This document shows positions 16,868 through 24,530 of a stretch of 53,455 nucleotides of DNA, one piece after another (the stretch's first letter is position 1; each line of letters starts with the position of its first letter). The notes below the pieces were generated by a model that worked only from the letters and a program-made list of their open reading frames with translations, ran no database searches and was not told the DNA's origin. Origin of the DNA: Peptostreptococcaceae bacterium oral taxon 113 str. W5053. GTDB taxonomy: Bacteria > Bacillota > Clostridia > Tissierellales > Peptoniphilaceae. The position numbers and the translations under genes were made by a program. The stretch spans positions 1 through 53,455 of the forward strand of contig KI259809.1 in NCBI GenBank assembly GCA_000467935.1, given 5' to 3'.

Positions 16868-18001
16868 ATGCCATATATTATTTCTGAAGAAGCAAGAGAT
16901 CTACTAAGTGATGTTAAGAAGTTTTGTGACAATGAAGTAAGAGAACAAGCCAAAGAGTTTGATAAAACCGGAGAATGGCCCAAAGAAATGTATGATAAGG
17001 CTATTGAACAAGGATATACCGCATTGGAAGTTCCGGAAGAATACGGTGGAGTTGGTTTATCCCGAGTAGATATTGCTGCACTAATGGAAGAAATGGCTAA
17101 AGCCGATGCAGGCTTTGCGACCACAGTTTCGGCAAGCGGACTTGGAATGAAGCCAGTTTTAATCGCCGGCAATGACGAGCAAAAGAGAAGAGTTTGTGAA
17201 AAAATTCTAGAGGGCTCTTTTGCAGCGTTTTGCTTAACAGAACCTGGTGCAGGTTCCGATCCCGGTGCGGGAAAAACAACGGCGGTAAAAGATGGTGATT
17301 CCTATATCCTTAACGGAAGAAAATGCTTTATTACTAACGGAGCTGTTGCGGATGTATACTTGGTAGCTGCTTTGACCAATAAAGAATTGGGAATGAAAGG
17401 AATGTCCATGTTTTTGGTAGAAAGCGGAACCCCCGGTTTAAGTACAGGAAATCATGAAGATAAAATGGGTATTCGTTGTTCCAACACTTGCGACGTAGTA
17501 TTTGATGATTGCAGAATCCCGGCAGAAAACCTAATCGGGAAAGAAGGCGATGGATTTAAGATTGCAATGCAAACTCTTGATCAGGCCAGAACTTGGATGG
17601 GATGTCTTGCTACAGGTATTGCGCAAAGAGCTATGGAAGAAGCTGTTGCGTATGCGAAAGAACGTATTCAATTCGGGAAACCGATTATTAAAAATCAAGC
17701 AATGCATTTTAAGATTGCTGATATGGAAATTAAAATTGAAACCGCCCGTCAAATGGTTGCTCATGCATTGACAAAAATGGATTTAGGATTGCCATATAGT
17801 ATGGAATCTGCAATCGCTAAATGCTATGCATCTGACATTGCTATGCAAGTGGCAAGTGAAGCGATTCAAGTATTTGGCGGATATGGCTATTCCAGAGAAT
17901 ATCCGGTTGAAAAATTATTGAGAGATGCAAAGATTTTCCAAATCTTTGAAGGAACAAATGAAATTCTTCGAATTGTAGTTGGTAACAATATCGTAAAATA
18001 A
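16868..18001 (+). CDS. Short-chain acyl-CoA dehydrogenase (butyryl- or acryloyl-CoA reductase type)
   Basis: Flavin enzyme interconverting a saturated acyl-CoA and its 2-enoyl-CoA, paired with Etf. The 377-aa protein has the three acyl-CoA dehydrogenase domains, with CLTEPGAGSDPGAGKTTA and FITNG in the middle domain. The presumed catalytic glutamate lies in IFEGTNEILR near the C-terminus. It lies 28 bases after the lactate dehydrogenase gene and 32 bases before etfB. Crotonyl-CoA reduction for butyrate formation is the first guess, given the CoA-transferase upstream. Acryloyl-CoA reduction, which would link lactate to propionate, cannot be excluded from sequence. Confidence 0.85.
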   Translation: MPYIISEEARDLLSDVKKFCDNEVREQAKEFDKTGEWPKEMYDKAIEQGYTALEVPEEYGGVGLSRVDIAALMEEMAKADAGFATTVSASGLGMKPVLIAGNDEQKRRVCEKILEGSFAAFCLTEPGAGSDPGAGKTTAVKDGDSYILNGRKCFITNGAVADVYLVAALTNKELGMKGMSMFLVESGTPGLSTGNHEDKMGIRCSNTCDVVFDDCRIPAENLIGKEGDGFKIAMQTLDQARTWMGCLATGIAQRAMEEAVAYAKERIQFGKPIIKNQAMHFKIADMEIKIETARQMVAHALTKMDLGLPYSMESAIAKCYASDIAMQVASEAIQVFGGYGYSREYPVEKLLRDAKIFQIFEGTNEILRIVVGNNIVK

Positions 18002-18033
18002 CTAAATTATATTAGGAGAATAAGGAGAGTTTA

Positions 18034-18810
18034 ATGAATATATTAGTTTGTATGAAACAAGTGCTGGATGATTCCGTAGAAATCGGCTACGACGAAGCGA
18101 CAGGCAAATTTACTCCGGATAAAGTAGATCCGGTAGAAAATGCATTTGATACTTATGCATTGGAAATGGCTACTCGATTAAAAGAAAAAATTGGCGGAGA
18201 GATTACCTTGGTTTCTATCGGAAGCGACTTAGCGAAAAATGCCTTAAAGAACGGATTGGCAGTCGGTGGAGATAAGGCTACTTTAATTGAGAATAAGAAT
18301 TATCAAGATTCTGATTCTCTTGGAATTGCTAAGGCTTTGGCACAGGGAATTAAAGCGATTGAAGAAAAAAATTCCACAAAATTTGATATCATTTTTTGTG
18401 GGAAAGAAACCACCGATTACGCGGCAGGTCAAGTCGGTATTATGTTAGCCGGCATAATGGATTTAGGCGTCATTACGGATTTGGTGGATATTGATGTTGT
18501 TGATGAAAAAGTACTTGGCAAACATGAAACTGAAATGGGTTATGATATGATTGAAGCGGCAACGCCTTGTGTAGTAACTGTAAGCAAACCGTTATATGAT
18601 CCAAGATACGCAACGATTAAAAGTAAGATGGCTGCAAGAAAGAAAGAAATTGATGTGTTCAATGACATCGAATTGGCAACAGGAGCATTAACCGTAAAAG
18701 CAACTCATGCTCGTCCAAAGAGACAAGCAGGTATAAAAATTACGGGAAAACCTCTTGATGAAGCAGTCGCTGAAGCAGTAGCTCAAATGAGCGATGCAAA
18801 AGTATTATAG
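18034..18810 (+). CDS. etfB: Electron transfer flavoprotein beta subunit
   Basis: Small subunit of the FAD-containing electron carrier that links dehydrogenases to other redox partners in the cytoplasm. The 258-aa protein shows the ETF beta start (NILVCMKQVLDDS), GKETTDYAAGQVG in the nucleotide-binding region, and the signature region ATPCVVTVSKPLYDPRY. ATG 18034 follows AAGGAG. It is encoded 12 bases before etfA in one operon with lactate dehydrogenase and acyl-CoA dehydrogenase, so both flavoenzymes may share this Etf. Whether it bifurcates electrons needs residue-level comparison. Confidence 0.93.
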   Translation: MNILVCMKQVLDDSVEIGYDEATGKFTPDKVDPVENAFDTYALEMATRLKEKIGGEITLVSIGSDLAKNALKNGLAVGGDKATLIENKNYQDSDSLGIAKALAQGIKAIEEKNSTKFDIIFCGKETTDYAAGQVGIMLAGIMDLGVITDLVDIDVVDEKVLGKHETEMGYDMIEAATPCVVTVSKPLYDPRYATIKSKMAARKKEIDVFNDIELATGALTVKATHARPKRQAGIKITGKPLDEAVAEAVAQMSDAKVL

Positions 18811-18822
18811 GAGGGAAAAGAT

Positions 18823-19800
18823 ATGGCAAATTCAAATATTCTTATGACATATGTACAATGTAATGAGCTAACTCCTATAAATGCTTCTCTTGAAGTTTTA
18901 TCCAAAGCCGTTGAATTAGGAAAAGAAAACGGATTGGAAGTTGTAGTACTTCTGATTGGAAAATTTGATGAAACAACTGAAAAAACTTGCAGGGATTACG
19001 GTGCTGCAAAAATCATTGAAATTGAACAGGAAACTTATAATATTCAATCTTATGGAGAAATTTTAGTGCAATTGACTGAAAAATATGCGCCCATGGCAAT
19101 CTTGTCAGGAGCTACTCCAGAGGGAAAAGAAATTATGGCTTATGCTTCTTCTAAGCTTGATACGGCAGCGATTACAAATGTTTCCGAGATACGACTACAA
19201 GACGGATTAGAATTTACAATCACTTTATACGGTGGGGCGGTTCTTAGAGATATCGTTGTAAATTCTGAAAAAACAAAATTTGTGGTATTTAATAGCGGCG
19301 CTTGCAAAAAATTATTAGCCCCTGTTGAAACAGCTGAAATTGTAAAAGAAAATTTTGCAGATGCAGCAAAAGATTTGCGTACAATCATTAAAGAAAGTGT
19401 TACAGAAATTGCTGAAAGCGTAAATTTAGAGGAAGCTGAAATTATTGTGGCTTGCGGACGCGGCATGGCAACGGAAGAAGGAATGAAACTGGTTAAGGAT
19501 TTAGCCGAACTTCTTGGTGGTGTAATTGGAGCAACAAGACCGGTCACAGAAAGTGGCTTGGTAGCCAGAACTCAACAAGTGGGGCAATCCGGTAAAATTG
19601 TTTCTCCAAAATTATATATCGGCTGTGGCGTATCCGGTGCAGTACAGCACGTATCCGGAATCCTTGGATCCGATTATATTGTAGCTATCAATAAAGATGA
19701 AGATGCTCCAATCTTTGATGTTGCCGATATAGGTATTGTAGGCGATGGAATGAGTATTCTTCCTATGTTGATGGAAGAGATTAAAAAAGCGAAAGCATAA
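18823..19800 (+). CDS. etfA: Electron transfer flavoprotein alpha subunit
   Basis: Large Etf subunit, 325 aa. The N-terminal domain is followed by the C-terminal FAD-binding domain with GRGMATEEGMKLV, LGGVIGATRPV, ARTQQVGQSGKIVSPKLYI and GCGVSGAVQHVSG, ending with DADIGIVGDG-like DVADIGIVGDG. It lacks the extra N-terminal ferredoxin domain seen in the EtfA (LctC) of the Acetobacterium lactate dehydrogenase complex, as I recall that protein. It overlaps nothing, follows etfB closely, and the operon ends in a strong terminator. Confidence 0.93.
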   Translation: MANSNILMTYVQCNELTPINASLEVLSKAVELGKENGLEVVVLLIGKFDETTEKTCRDYGAAKIIEIEQETYNIQSYGEILVQLTEKYAPMAILSGATPEGKEIMAYASSKLDTAAITNVSEIRLQDGLEFTITLYGGAVLRDIVVNSEKTKFVVFNSGACKKLLAPVETAEIVKENFADAAKDLRTIIKESVTEIAESVNLEEAEIIVACGRGMATEEGMKLVKDLAELLGGVIGATRPVTESGLVARTQQVGQSGKIVSPKLYIGCGVSGAVQHVSGILGSDYIVAINKDEDAPIFDVADIGIVGDGMSILPMLMEEIKKAKA

Positions 19801-19814
19801 GAGATTAAAACAAT

Positions 19815-19846
19815 AAAAAGAGCCCTTCCATCAAGGGTTCTTTTTC
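19815..19846 (+). terminator. etfBA operon terminator
   Basis: AAAAAGAGCCCTT (19815-19827) pairs with AAGGGTTCTTTTT (19833-19845) around a CCATC loop. Confidence 0.92.
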
Positions 19847-19859
19847 TATGGAATTATAC

Positions 19860-19888
19860 TTGAATATTTTTCACATTTAAGATATACT
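19860..19888 (+). promoter_or_regulatory. Promoter of the FMN riboswitch/ribU transcript
   Basis: TTGAAT (19860-19865), 17-bp spacer, TATACT (19883-19888), just before the riboswitch. Confidence 0.75.
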
Positions 19889-19893
19889 ATAAA

Positions 19894-20000
19894 TATCTTC
19901 AGGGGTGGGTGAAATTCCCTACCGGCGGTGACAGTCCGCGAGCGCAAGCTGATTTGGTGCAATTCCAAAACCGACAGTACAGTCTGGATGAGAGAAGATG
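19894..20000 (+). promoter_or_regulatory. FMN riboswitch (RFN element)
   Basis: Contains the highly conserved RFN blocks: AGGGGTGGGTGAAATTCCC, ACCGGCGGTGACAGTCCGCG, AAGCTGATTTGGTGCAATTC and ACCGACAGT followed by AGTCTGGATGAGAGAAG. P1 is TCTTC (19896-19900) with GAAGA (19994-19998). It lies upstream of a riboflavin transporter and is followed by a terminator, so FMN binding should stop transcription. Confidence 0.95.
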
Positions 20001-20028
20001 CTGGAATTATCCTATAATCTTGTCCCTA

Positions 20029-20057
20029 CCCCGGAATGTGTTTCCGGGTTTTTTTAT
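20029..20057 (+). terminator. Expression-platform terminator of the FMN riboswitch
   Basis: CCCGGAA pairs with TTCCGGG, followed by seven Ts. CCCTACCCC just upstream could pair with GGGGTGGG at the 5' side of the aptamer and act as the antiterminator. Confidence 0.85.
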
Positions 20058-20088
20058 TCCCCTGAGAAATAAAAAGGAGGGATTTTTT

Positions 20089-20715
20089 ATGGAAATGGAA
20101 AAAAAGGTCGATGTAGTGAAGAAAGAAAAATGGTCTACAAGAACAATGGTTAAGGTGTCTATGTTGTCCGTTATTGCGGTGGCATTAATGTTTGTTAATG
20201 TATCCGTTCCCTTTGCGCCACCTTTTTTAAAAGTTGATTTAGGAGATCTTCCTGCATTAATTGGAGGCTTTGCCTTGGGCACTGTTCCTGGAATTGTTGT
20301 AGTTCTTTTAAAGAATATATTAAATATTGTTCTTCAAGGTTCAACGACTGCTTATGTAGGAGAATTATCCAATTTTATCGTAGGAAGTATGTTTGTAATT
20401 GTGTCCAGTCAAATTTATAAACATAACAAAACAAAAAAAGGTGCAATCTTAGGATTGGTATTTGGAGTATTAATCATGACAACTGTAGCCACGCTGAGTA
20501 ATTATTTTGTTATTTTTCCTATGTACTCTAAATTATTCGGATGGCCTATGGATAAAATTATTGCTTTGGGTACCAAGGTAAACCATTTGGTAACAGATTA
20601 TAATACGATGATGATTTATGCGGTTGTACCATTTAATTTGGTTAAAGGATTTATCGTATCTTTGGTTACTTTATTGTTATATAAACCCCTTTCACCTATT
20701 TTGCATAGAAAATAG
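20089..20715 (+). CDS. ribU: Riboflavin ECF transporter substrate-binding subunit RibU
   Basis: S component of an energy-coupling-factor transporter that imports riboflavin across the membrane together with a shared EcfAA'T module encoded elsewhere. The 208-aa protein has about six membrane segments and the family pattern FLKVDLGDLPALIGGFALG near residues 45-65. The open frame extends far upstream into the riboswitch, but ATG 20089 follows AAGGAGG and gives a normal length. Control by the FMN riboswitch directly upstream independently supports the assignment. Confidence 0.92.
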   Translation: MEMEKKVDVVKKEKWSTRTMVKVSMLSVIAVALMFVNVSVPFAPPFLKVDLGDLPALIGGFALGTVPGIVVVLLKNILNIVLQGSTTAYVGELSNFIVGSMFVIVSSQIYKHNKTKKGAILGLVFGVLIMTTVATLSNYFVIFPMYSKLFGWPMDKIIALGTKVNHLVTDYNTMMIYAVVPFNLVKGFIVSLVTLLLYKPLSPILHRK

Positions 20716-20729
20716 ATTGAACAAAAGGA

Positions 20730-20760
20730 ACATCGGTGAAAAAATCACCGGTGTTTTTTA
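20730..20760 (+). terminator. ribU terminator
   Basis: CATCGGTGA (20731-20739) pairs with TCACCGGTG (20745-20753), then a T run. Confidence 0.88.
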
Positions 20761-20803
20761 TTGACAAATCATACTATTTGTTCTATTATAAATAGAACAG
20801 GAG
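20761..20803 (+). promoter_or_regulatory. Promoter with palindromic operator of the GntR operon
   Basis: Consensus TTGACA (20761-20766), 17-bp spacer, TATTAT (20784-20789). A perfect inverted repeat, TGTTCTATT (20779-20787) and AATAGAACA (20791-20799) with a 3-base centre, covers the -10 box and reaches the ribosome binding site AGGAG. This is the expected position for autorepression by the GntR protein encoded 11 bases downstream. Confidence 0.9.
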
Positions 20804-20809
20804 GCTCTT

Positions 20810-21193
20810 ATGATTATTCATTTAAACAGCGAAGTTCCAATTTATGAACAAATGGTTCGTGAAATTCTTCGGGAAATTGCCTGTGGAAAACTAAAGCATG
20901 GGGAAACATTGCCATCTTTACGAGTTTTAGCAGAAGATATGGGGATTAATCTTCATACAGTCAACAAAGCATATCAAAAGTTAAGAAAGATGGGATATGT
21001 TGAAATTGATCGTCGAAGAGGAGCTGTCATTGCAGAGCGATTTTTGCCGCGAGACAAAGATGAAGAAAATTTTAGAAGAGAGATATTGAGTTTTATTTTA
21101 GCGGATAGCATTAATCGGGGAGAAAGTTTTGATGATGTAAGAAAAGAAATGGAAGAAATTTTTAAAAAAGTTCAAAAAGGAGAAAAATTATGA
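20810..21193 (+). CDS. GntR family transcriptional regulator, YtrA subfamily
   Basis: A 127-aa DNA-binding repressor. The N-terminal 75 residues form the GntR winged helix (VPIYEQMVREILREIACGKL, then LPSLRVLAEDMGINLHTVNKAYQKL). The short C-terminal helical tail without a ligand-binding domain is typical of the YtrA subfamily, which often controls membrane-protein or ABC-transporter operons answering cell-envelope stress. ATG 20810 follows AGGAG. The stop overlaps the next start by four bases. The 21-bp palindrome over its own promoter strongly suggests autoregulation. No inducer can be read from the sequence. Confidence 0.92.
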   Translation: MIIHLNSEVPIYEQMVREILREIACGKLKHGETLPSLRVLAEDMGINLHTVNKAYQKLRKMGYVEIDRRRGAVIAERFLPRDKDEENFRREILSFILADSINRGESFDDVRKEMEEIFKKVQKGEKL

Positions 21194-22308
21194 GTGAAAA
21201 AATAGTTTTTACTTTAATGTGGACACTTTCTCTTGCTTTAATTTTAGGAACGCAGATTATTCTTCCCATTGTGAGCAAGAAGAATGTTCGTCTTGGAGTA
21301 ACATTCCCGAAAGAAAGTCTTAGAGAAAAGAGACTTTTAAAGATTCTGGATCGATTTCGAACCCAAACTCTTTTGTGGGGGATTGTTTTGGGAGTAGGGA
21401 TGATTTTATTAACTTTTCTTTATCCGAAAAAAATACTGCTTCATATCATACTTTTACTTCTTTATCTATTGGTACTTTATGGAATCTATTTGAAATATCA
21501 TAGAGAATTAAGAATTCTTAAAGAAAATTGTCATCTCCATTTACAAGAAGAAAAGATAACGGTCGATTTAAAATATGCCAGAGATAAATTGAATTCAAAG
21601 ATTTTATATTGGCATCTTATTCCGTTGGCTATATTGGTTTTTAGCGGATTAGCACTGTGGTTAAAGTATCCGGATATGCCGGAGCAAGTACCTGTACATT
21701 GGGACTTTCATGGTAAAGCGGATAGATATGCTGAAAAATCCATTTTCACGGTATTCGCTCTCTTGTTTATAGGGCTATTGATTACATTTTTTATTTGGAT
21801 AGGTCATTATGGCATTCTTCGAAGTAAGCAAGGTCTAAACAGTCAAAATGAAGAAAAATCTTTAAAACGTTTACAAATTGCTCGAAAATATTGGGGAGTT
21901 TTTATGATTTTTGAAAATATTTTTTCATCTTTCATCTTTGCGGAAATTATAGGTATGAGTATGGGATGGATTAAAAATTCCTTTATTATTTTTACGACAA
22001 CGATGATCGGTGTGTTGGGGACACTCTTTTTAATTTTCTTTATTGCTTTTCGGGTGGGTAATACCGGTGAAAAAATTTCAACAGAAAATTTAGAAGAAGA
22101 GGATATAAATTTATCGGAAAAAGATGATGATAATCGTTGGATTGAGGGAATTTTTTATAACAATCCGGAGGATGCTTCTGTGTTTGTACCCAAGAAAGTA
22201 GGTATCGGATTTACGGTGAACATAGGTTCTTTGGGAGGAAAATTAGTTTTAGCTTTCACATTGGTATTTGTCTTAATTTGTCTATTATTACCTTGGATTT
22301 TTAAATAA
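21190..22308 (+). CDS. DUF1648/DUF5808 domain membrane protein
   Basis: A 372-aa integral membrane protein with about seven hydrophobic segments. The DUF1648 signature is YPDMPEQVPVHWDFHGKADR near residues 160-180. A C-terminal region with GIFYNNPEDASVFVPKKVGI and then FTVNIG matches what I know of DUF5808. Proteins of this kind commonly sit beside YtrA-type GntR regulators; their biochemical role is unknown. ATG 21190 overlaps the gntR stop, and AAAAGGAG lies just upstream, so the two are translationally coupled. It is the second gene of a four-gene operon. Confidence 0.8.
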   Translation: MSEKIVFTLMWTLSLALILGTQIILPIVSKKNVRLGVTFPKESLREKRLLKILDRFRTQTLLWGIVLGVGMILLTFLYPKKILLHIILLLLYLLVLYGIYLKYHRELRILKENCHLHLQEEKITVDLKYARDKLNSKILYWHLIPLAILVFSGLALWLKYPDMPEQVPVHWDFHGKADRYAEKSIFTVFALLFIGLLITFFIWIGHYGILRSKQGLNSQNEEKSLKRLQIARKYWGVFMIFENIFSSFIFAEIIGMSMGWIKNSFIIFTTTMIGVLGTLFLIFFIAFRVGNTGEKISTENLEEEDINLSEKDDDNRWIEGIFYNNPEDASVFVPKKVGIGFTVNIGSLGGKLVLAFTLVFVLICLLLPWIFK

Positions 22309-22319
22309 GGGGAGAAAAA

Positions 22320-22928
22320 ATGAATAAAAATTTTCGTATGATTCTTTTATTTTTAGCGGGAGTCCTTTGCTTTTTGGTATCGCAAATTCTTTTTCGTATT
22401 CCTTTATTAACTCATTTTAACTATGAGTTGACACTTTTAGGCTTAAAAAATTCCGTACTTCTTTGGCTTCTTTTAGGATTTAGCGCAGGAGTGTTTGAAG
22501 AAGGATTTCGTTTTCTTTTTCATTTTCTTTTTCCAAGGGGAAATTATCAAGAAGCTTTATTTTTTGGATTCGGGCATGGAATCTTTGAAGCGCTATGGCT
22601 TTTTGTGAATATATTACATAGCGGAGGAATATTATCGGGAATCGGAGTGTTGGAAAGGGTCATTGCAGTTCTTTTTCATATGGCTCTTACCGCTTGTATT
22701 TGGCGAGGATGTGTTCAAGGAAAAGCTTGGAGAGGATTATGTACCGCCATATTTCTCCATGGGATTACAGATGCATTGATTGGTCCTATGAATCAAGCAG
22801 GCTTGTCCGTTTGGACAATTGAGGCGTTTTTTGCCTTGGTCAGTGTTGTTGTATTTATTTTTGAATGGAAACAAAGGAAAGGGTGGGGACAAAATGAAAA
22901 GAATGTGGATAGTATTGTTGGCAATTAG
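22320..22928 (+). CDS. YhfC family glutamic-type intramembrane protease
   Basis: A 202-aa protein with about six membrane segments. It shows the spaced polar motifs of the YhfC/CPBP-like superfamily inside membrane helices: EEGFR (60-64), FGHGIFE (84-90), ERVIAVLFH (112-120) and a later HGITDAL. Members are putative intramembrane proteases, and targets are mostly unknown. It begins 11 bases after the DUF1648 gene, with GGGGAG as ribosome binding site. Its end overlaps the following lipoprotein gene by 35 bases. Possible role: envelope-stress signalling or maturation of a peptide, which is inference. Confidence 0.78.
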   Translation: MNKNFRMILLFLAGVLCFLVSQILFRIPLLTHFNYELTLLGLKNSVLLWLLLGFSAGVFEEGFRFLFHFLFPRGNYQEALFFGFGHGIFEALWLFVNILHSGGILSGIGVLERVIAVLFHMALTACIWRGCVQGKAWRGLCTAIFLHGITDALIGPMNQAGLSVWTIEAFFALVSVVVFIFEWKQRKGWGQNEKNVDSIVGN

Positions 22929-23307
22929 TTTATTGGTTGCTTGTGGGGGAAATTCTAAAAACAAACCTTTGGATGCTTCTTATGATGAAGATAAGGTAAA
23001 AACAAAAGCGACAGAGGTTATTGAAGCCACCGCAGTTGAAGATTGGGAAAAAATTAGAGGAATATGCAGTGAAGAAACAAGAGCCGCTCTTACGGATGAA
23101 GTTTTAAAGAAGGTTTCTGATGAAGTTTTAAGTAAGTTAGGGAAATTGGAAGAGATTAAGGAAATGCAAACTATGGATTTGGTGAGAAAAGGAAGTGAAG
23201 TCCATTATGCGTTGGTTATTGCCAAAGTAAAATTTGAAAACAAAGAAATGATATTTACACTTTCTTTTAATCCCAAAATGGAGATGGTAGATTATTTCAT
23301 GAAGTAA
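22894..23307 (+). CDS. DUF3887-like small lipoprotein
   Basis: A 137-aa secreted lipoprotein: signal sequence KRMWIVLLAISLL with lipobox LVAC (C17 or close), then an acidic, lysine-rich linker and a small globular domain resembling DUF3887 (CSEETRAALTDEVLKKVSDE). A longer open frame exists upstream, but ATG 22894 after GGTGGGG gives a proper signal peptide. It starts inside the end of the protease gene in another frame and closes the operon before a terminator. Function unknown; an extracellular partner or target of the membrane proteins encoded upstream is a reasonable guess. Confidence 0.75.
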   Translation: MKRMWIVLLAISLLVACGGNSKNKPLDASYDEDKVKTKATEVIEATAVEDWEKIRGICSEETRAALTDEVLKKVSDEVLSKLGKLEEIKEMQTMDLVRKGSEVHYALVIAKVKFENKEMIFTLSFNPKMEMVDYFMK

Positions 23308-23331
23308 CGGCAAGTTTGCCGTTATTTTTTT
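23305..23331 (+). terminator. Terminator of the GntR operon
   Basis: TAACGGC pairs with GCCGTTA and is followed by a run of seven Ts; it overlaps the lipoprotein stop codon. Confidence 0.88.
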
Positions 23332-23354
23332 GTAGGAAATTCAAAGGCTTATGC

Positions 23355-23360
23355 TATAAT
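23355..23360 (+). promoter_or_regulatory. -10 box of the tsaE operon promoter
   Basis: TATAAT with TG one base upstream (TGC-TATAAT), 18 bases before the tsaE start. The -35 region is poor. Confidence 0.55.
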
Positions 23361-23377
23361 ACCAGTAGGTGATGTTT

Positions 23378-23842
23378 ATGTTTGAATTAATCAGTAACAG
23401 TCAACAAGATACAAAAAAATTTGCAAAAATAATAGCTAATTTTTTATTGCCGGGAGACGTATTGGAGCTGGTGGGTGAATTGGGTGCAGGAAAGACCACA
23501 TTTACAAGTGAACTTTGTACTTTTTTAGGTGTAAAAGAAGGTGTTTCCAGTCCGAGCTTTGCTTTAGTTCATTTGTATGAAGGAAAGATGCCCGTTTATC
23601 ATATGGATTTCTATCGATTCAATCATATGGAAGATTTGTTGGATTTGGACTTTGAGCGATACTTTTATCCGGAGGATGGAATCAGTTTGATTGAATGGGG
23701 GAGTTGTGTGGAAGCATTTTTACCGGATAATCGAATGATTTTAAGAATCGAAATAGTAGGCGACACTTCCCGGAAGTTTATTTTGGAAGATTCAGGGAAA
23801 GGGAAAAAGATTGGAGAGGAGTTGAGACGATGCAAGTTTTAG
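23378..23842 (+). CDS. tsaE: tRNA t6A biosynthesis ATPase TsaE
   Basis: ATPase partner of TsaB-TsaD in making N6-threonylcarbamoyladenosine at position 37 of ANN-decoding tRNAs. The 154-aa protein has Walker A GELGAGKTT near residue 34, SPSFALVHLY and YHMDFYR, all TsaE hallmarks. GTG 23369 and ATG 23372 are in frame upstream; ATG 23378 is preferred because AGGTGA ends 5 bases before it. The end overlaps tsaB by 13 bases. The order tsaE-tsaB-rimI-tsaD is the classic Firmicutes t6A operon. Confidence 0.94.
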   Translation: MFELISNSQQDTKKFAKIIANFLLPGDVLELVGELGAGKTTFTSELCTFLGVKEGVSSPSFALVHLYEGKMPVYHMDFYRFNHMEDLLDLDFERYFYPEDGISLIEWGSCVEAFLPDNRMILRIEIVGDTSRKFILEDSGKGKKIGEELRRCKF

Positions 23843-24510
23843 TCATTGATACCCATAGCAGTCCTACCGGTGTAGCTATTGTAGAAGATGAAGAACTGGT
23901 AGGCGAAATTTCAATTTACGAAGAATATTCTCAAAGCGATCATTTACTGCCTTTGATTCAAGACTTATTTCTCCGTACAAATAGAAAAATTGAAAGTATA
24001 GACGCTTTTGTTGTATGCAAGGGCCCAGGATCGTTTACAGGGCTAAGAATTGGGATGACTACGGCGAAAACTTTTGCACAGCTTTACGAAAAACCGGTCG
24101 TTGGAATTTCCACTTTGGAAGCTATAGGAGCAAAATTTATGTTTACCGGCGATATTATTCCCATTGTGGACGGTCGGGGAGGGAATGTGTATTATGCCGT
24201 TTATCGCTGGGAAAACGGAAAATTGGTTCAAAAAAGAACACCGGATTTTATAAAGTTAGATATATTGTTGGAAGAAACTTTAGAAGATGTCTTATTTGTG
24301 GGAAAAGATACAAAACTTTTTCCTCAATTAAAGGGACGCTCCGCACCGCATCCTCAGGGAAGTATTTTATCTTCTCTTGGGTATTTGGCATTGCAAAGGA
24401 TGGAACTACAAGATTATGATGATACTTTTTCTTTATCGCCGGATTATTTGCGCTTATCCCAAGCTCAGAGAGATTATTTGAAGAAAATGGTGAAACAACA
24501 AGAAAAGTAA
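23830..24510 (+). CDS. tsaB: tRNA t6A biosynthesis protein TsaB
   Basis: Catalytically inactive paralogue of TsaD that scaffolds the t6A complex. The 226-aa protein has the ASKHA-fold N-terminus (VLVIDTHSSPTGVAIVED) and the conserved VCKGPGSFTGLRIGMTTAK. It starts inside tsaE with overlapping frames, indicating coupled translation. Length is normal. Confidence 0.94.
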   Translation: MQVLVIDTHSSPTGVAIVEDEELVGEISIYEEYSQSDHLLPLIQDLFLRTNRKIESIDAFVVCKGPGSFTGLRIGMTTAKTFAQLYEKPVVGISTLEAIGAKFMFTGDIIPIVDGRGGNVYYAVYRWENGKLVQKRTPDFIKLDILLEETLEDVLFVGKDTKLFPQLKGRSAPHPQGSILSSLGYLALQRMELQDYDDTFSLSPDYLRLSQAQRDYLKKMVKQQEK

Positions 24511-24530
24511 TAGAAAATTTAGGTGAAAAT

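Noticed and set aside
19909..20088. N-terminal extension of RibU
   Set aside because: This frame runs through the FMN riboswitch and its terminator; ATG 20089 has a strong ribosome binding site.
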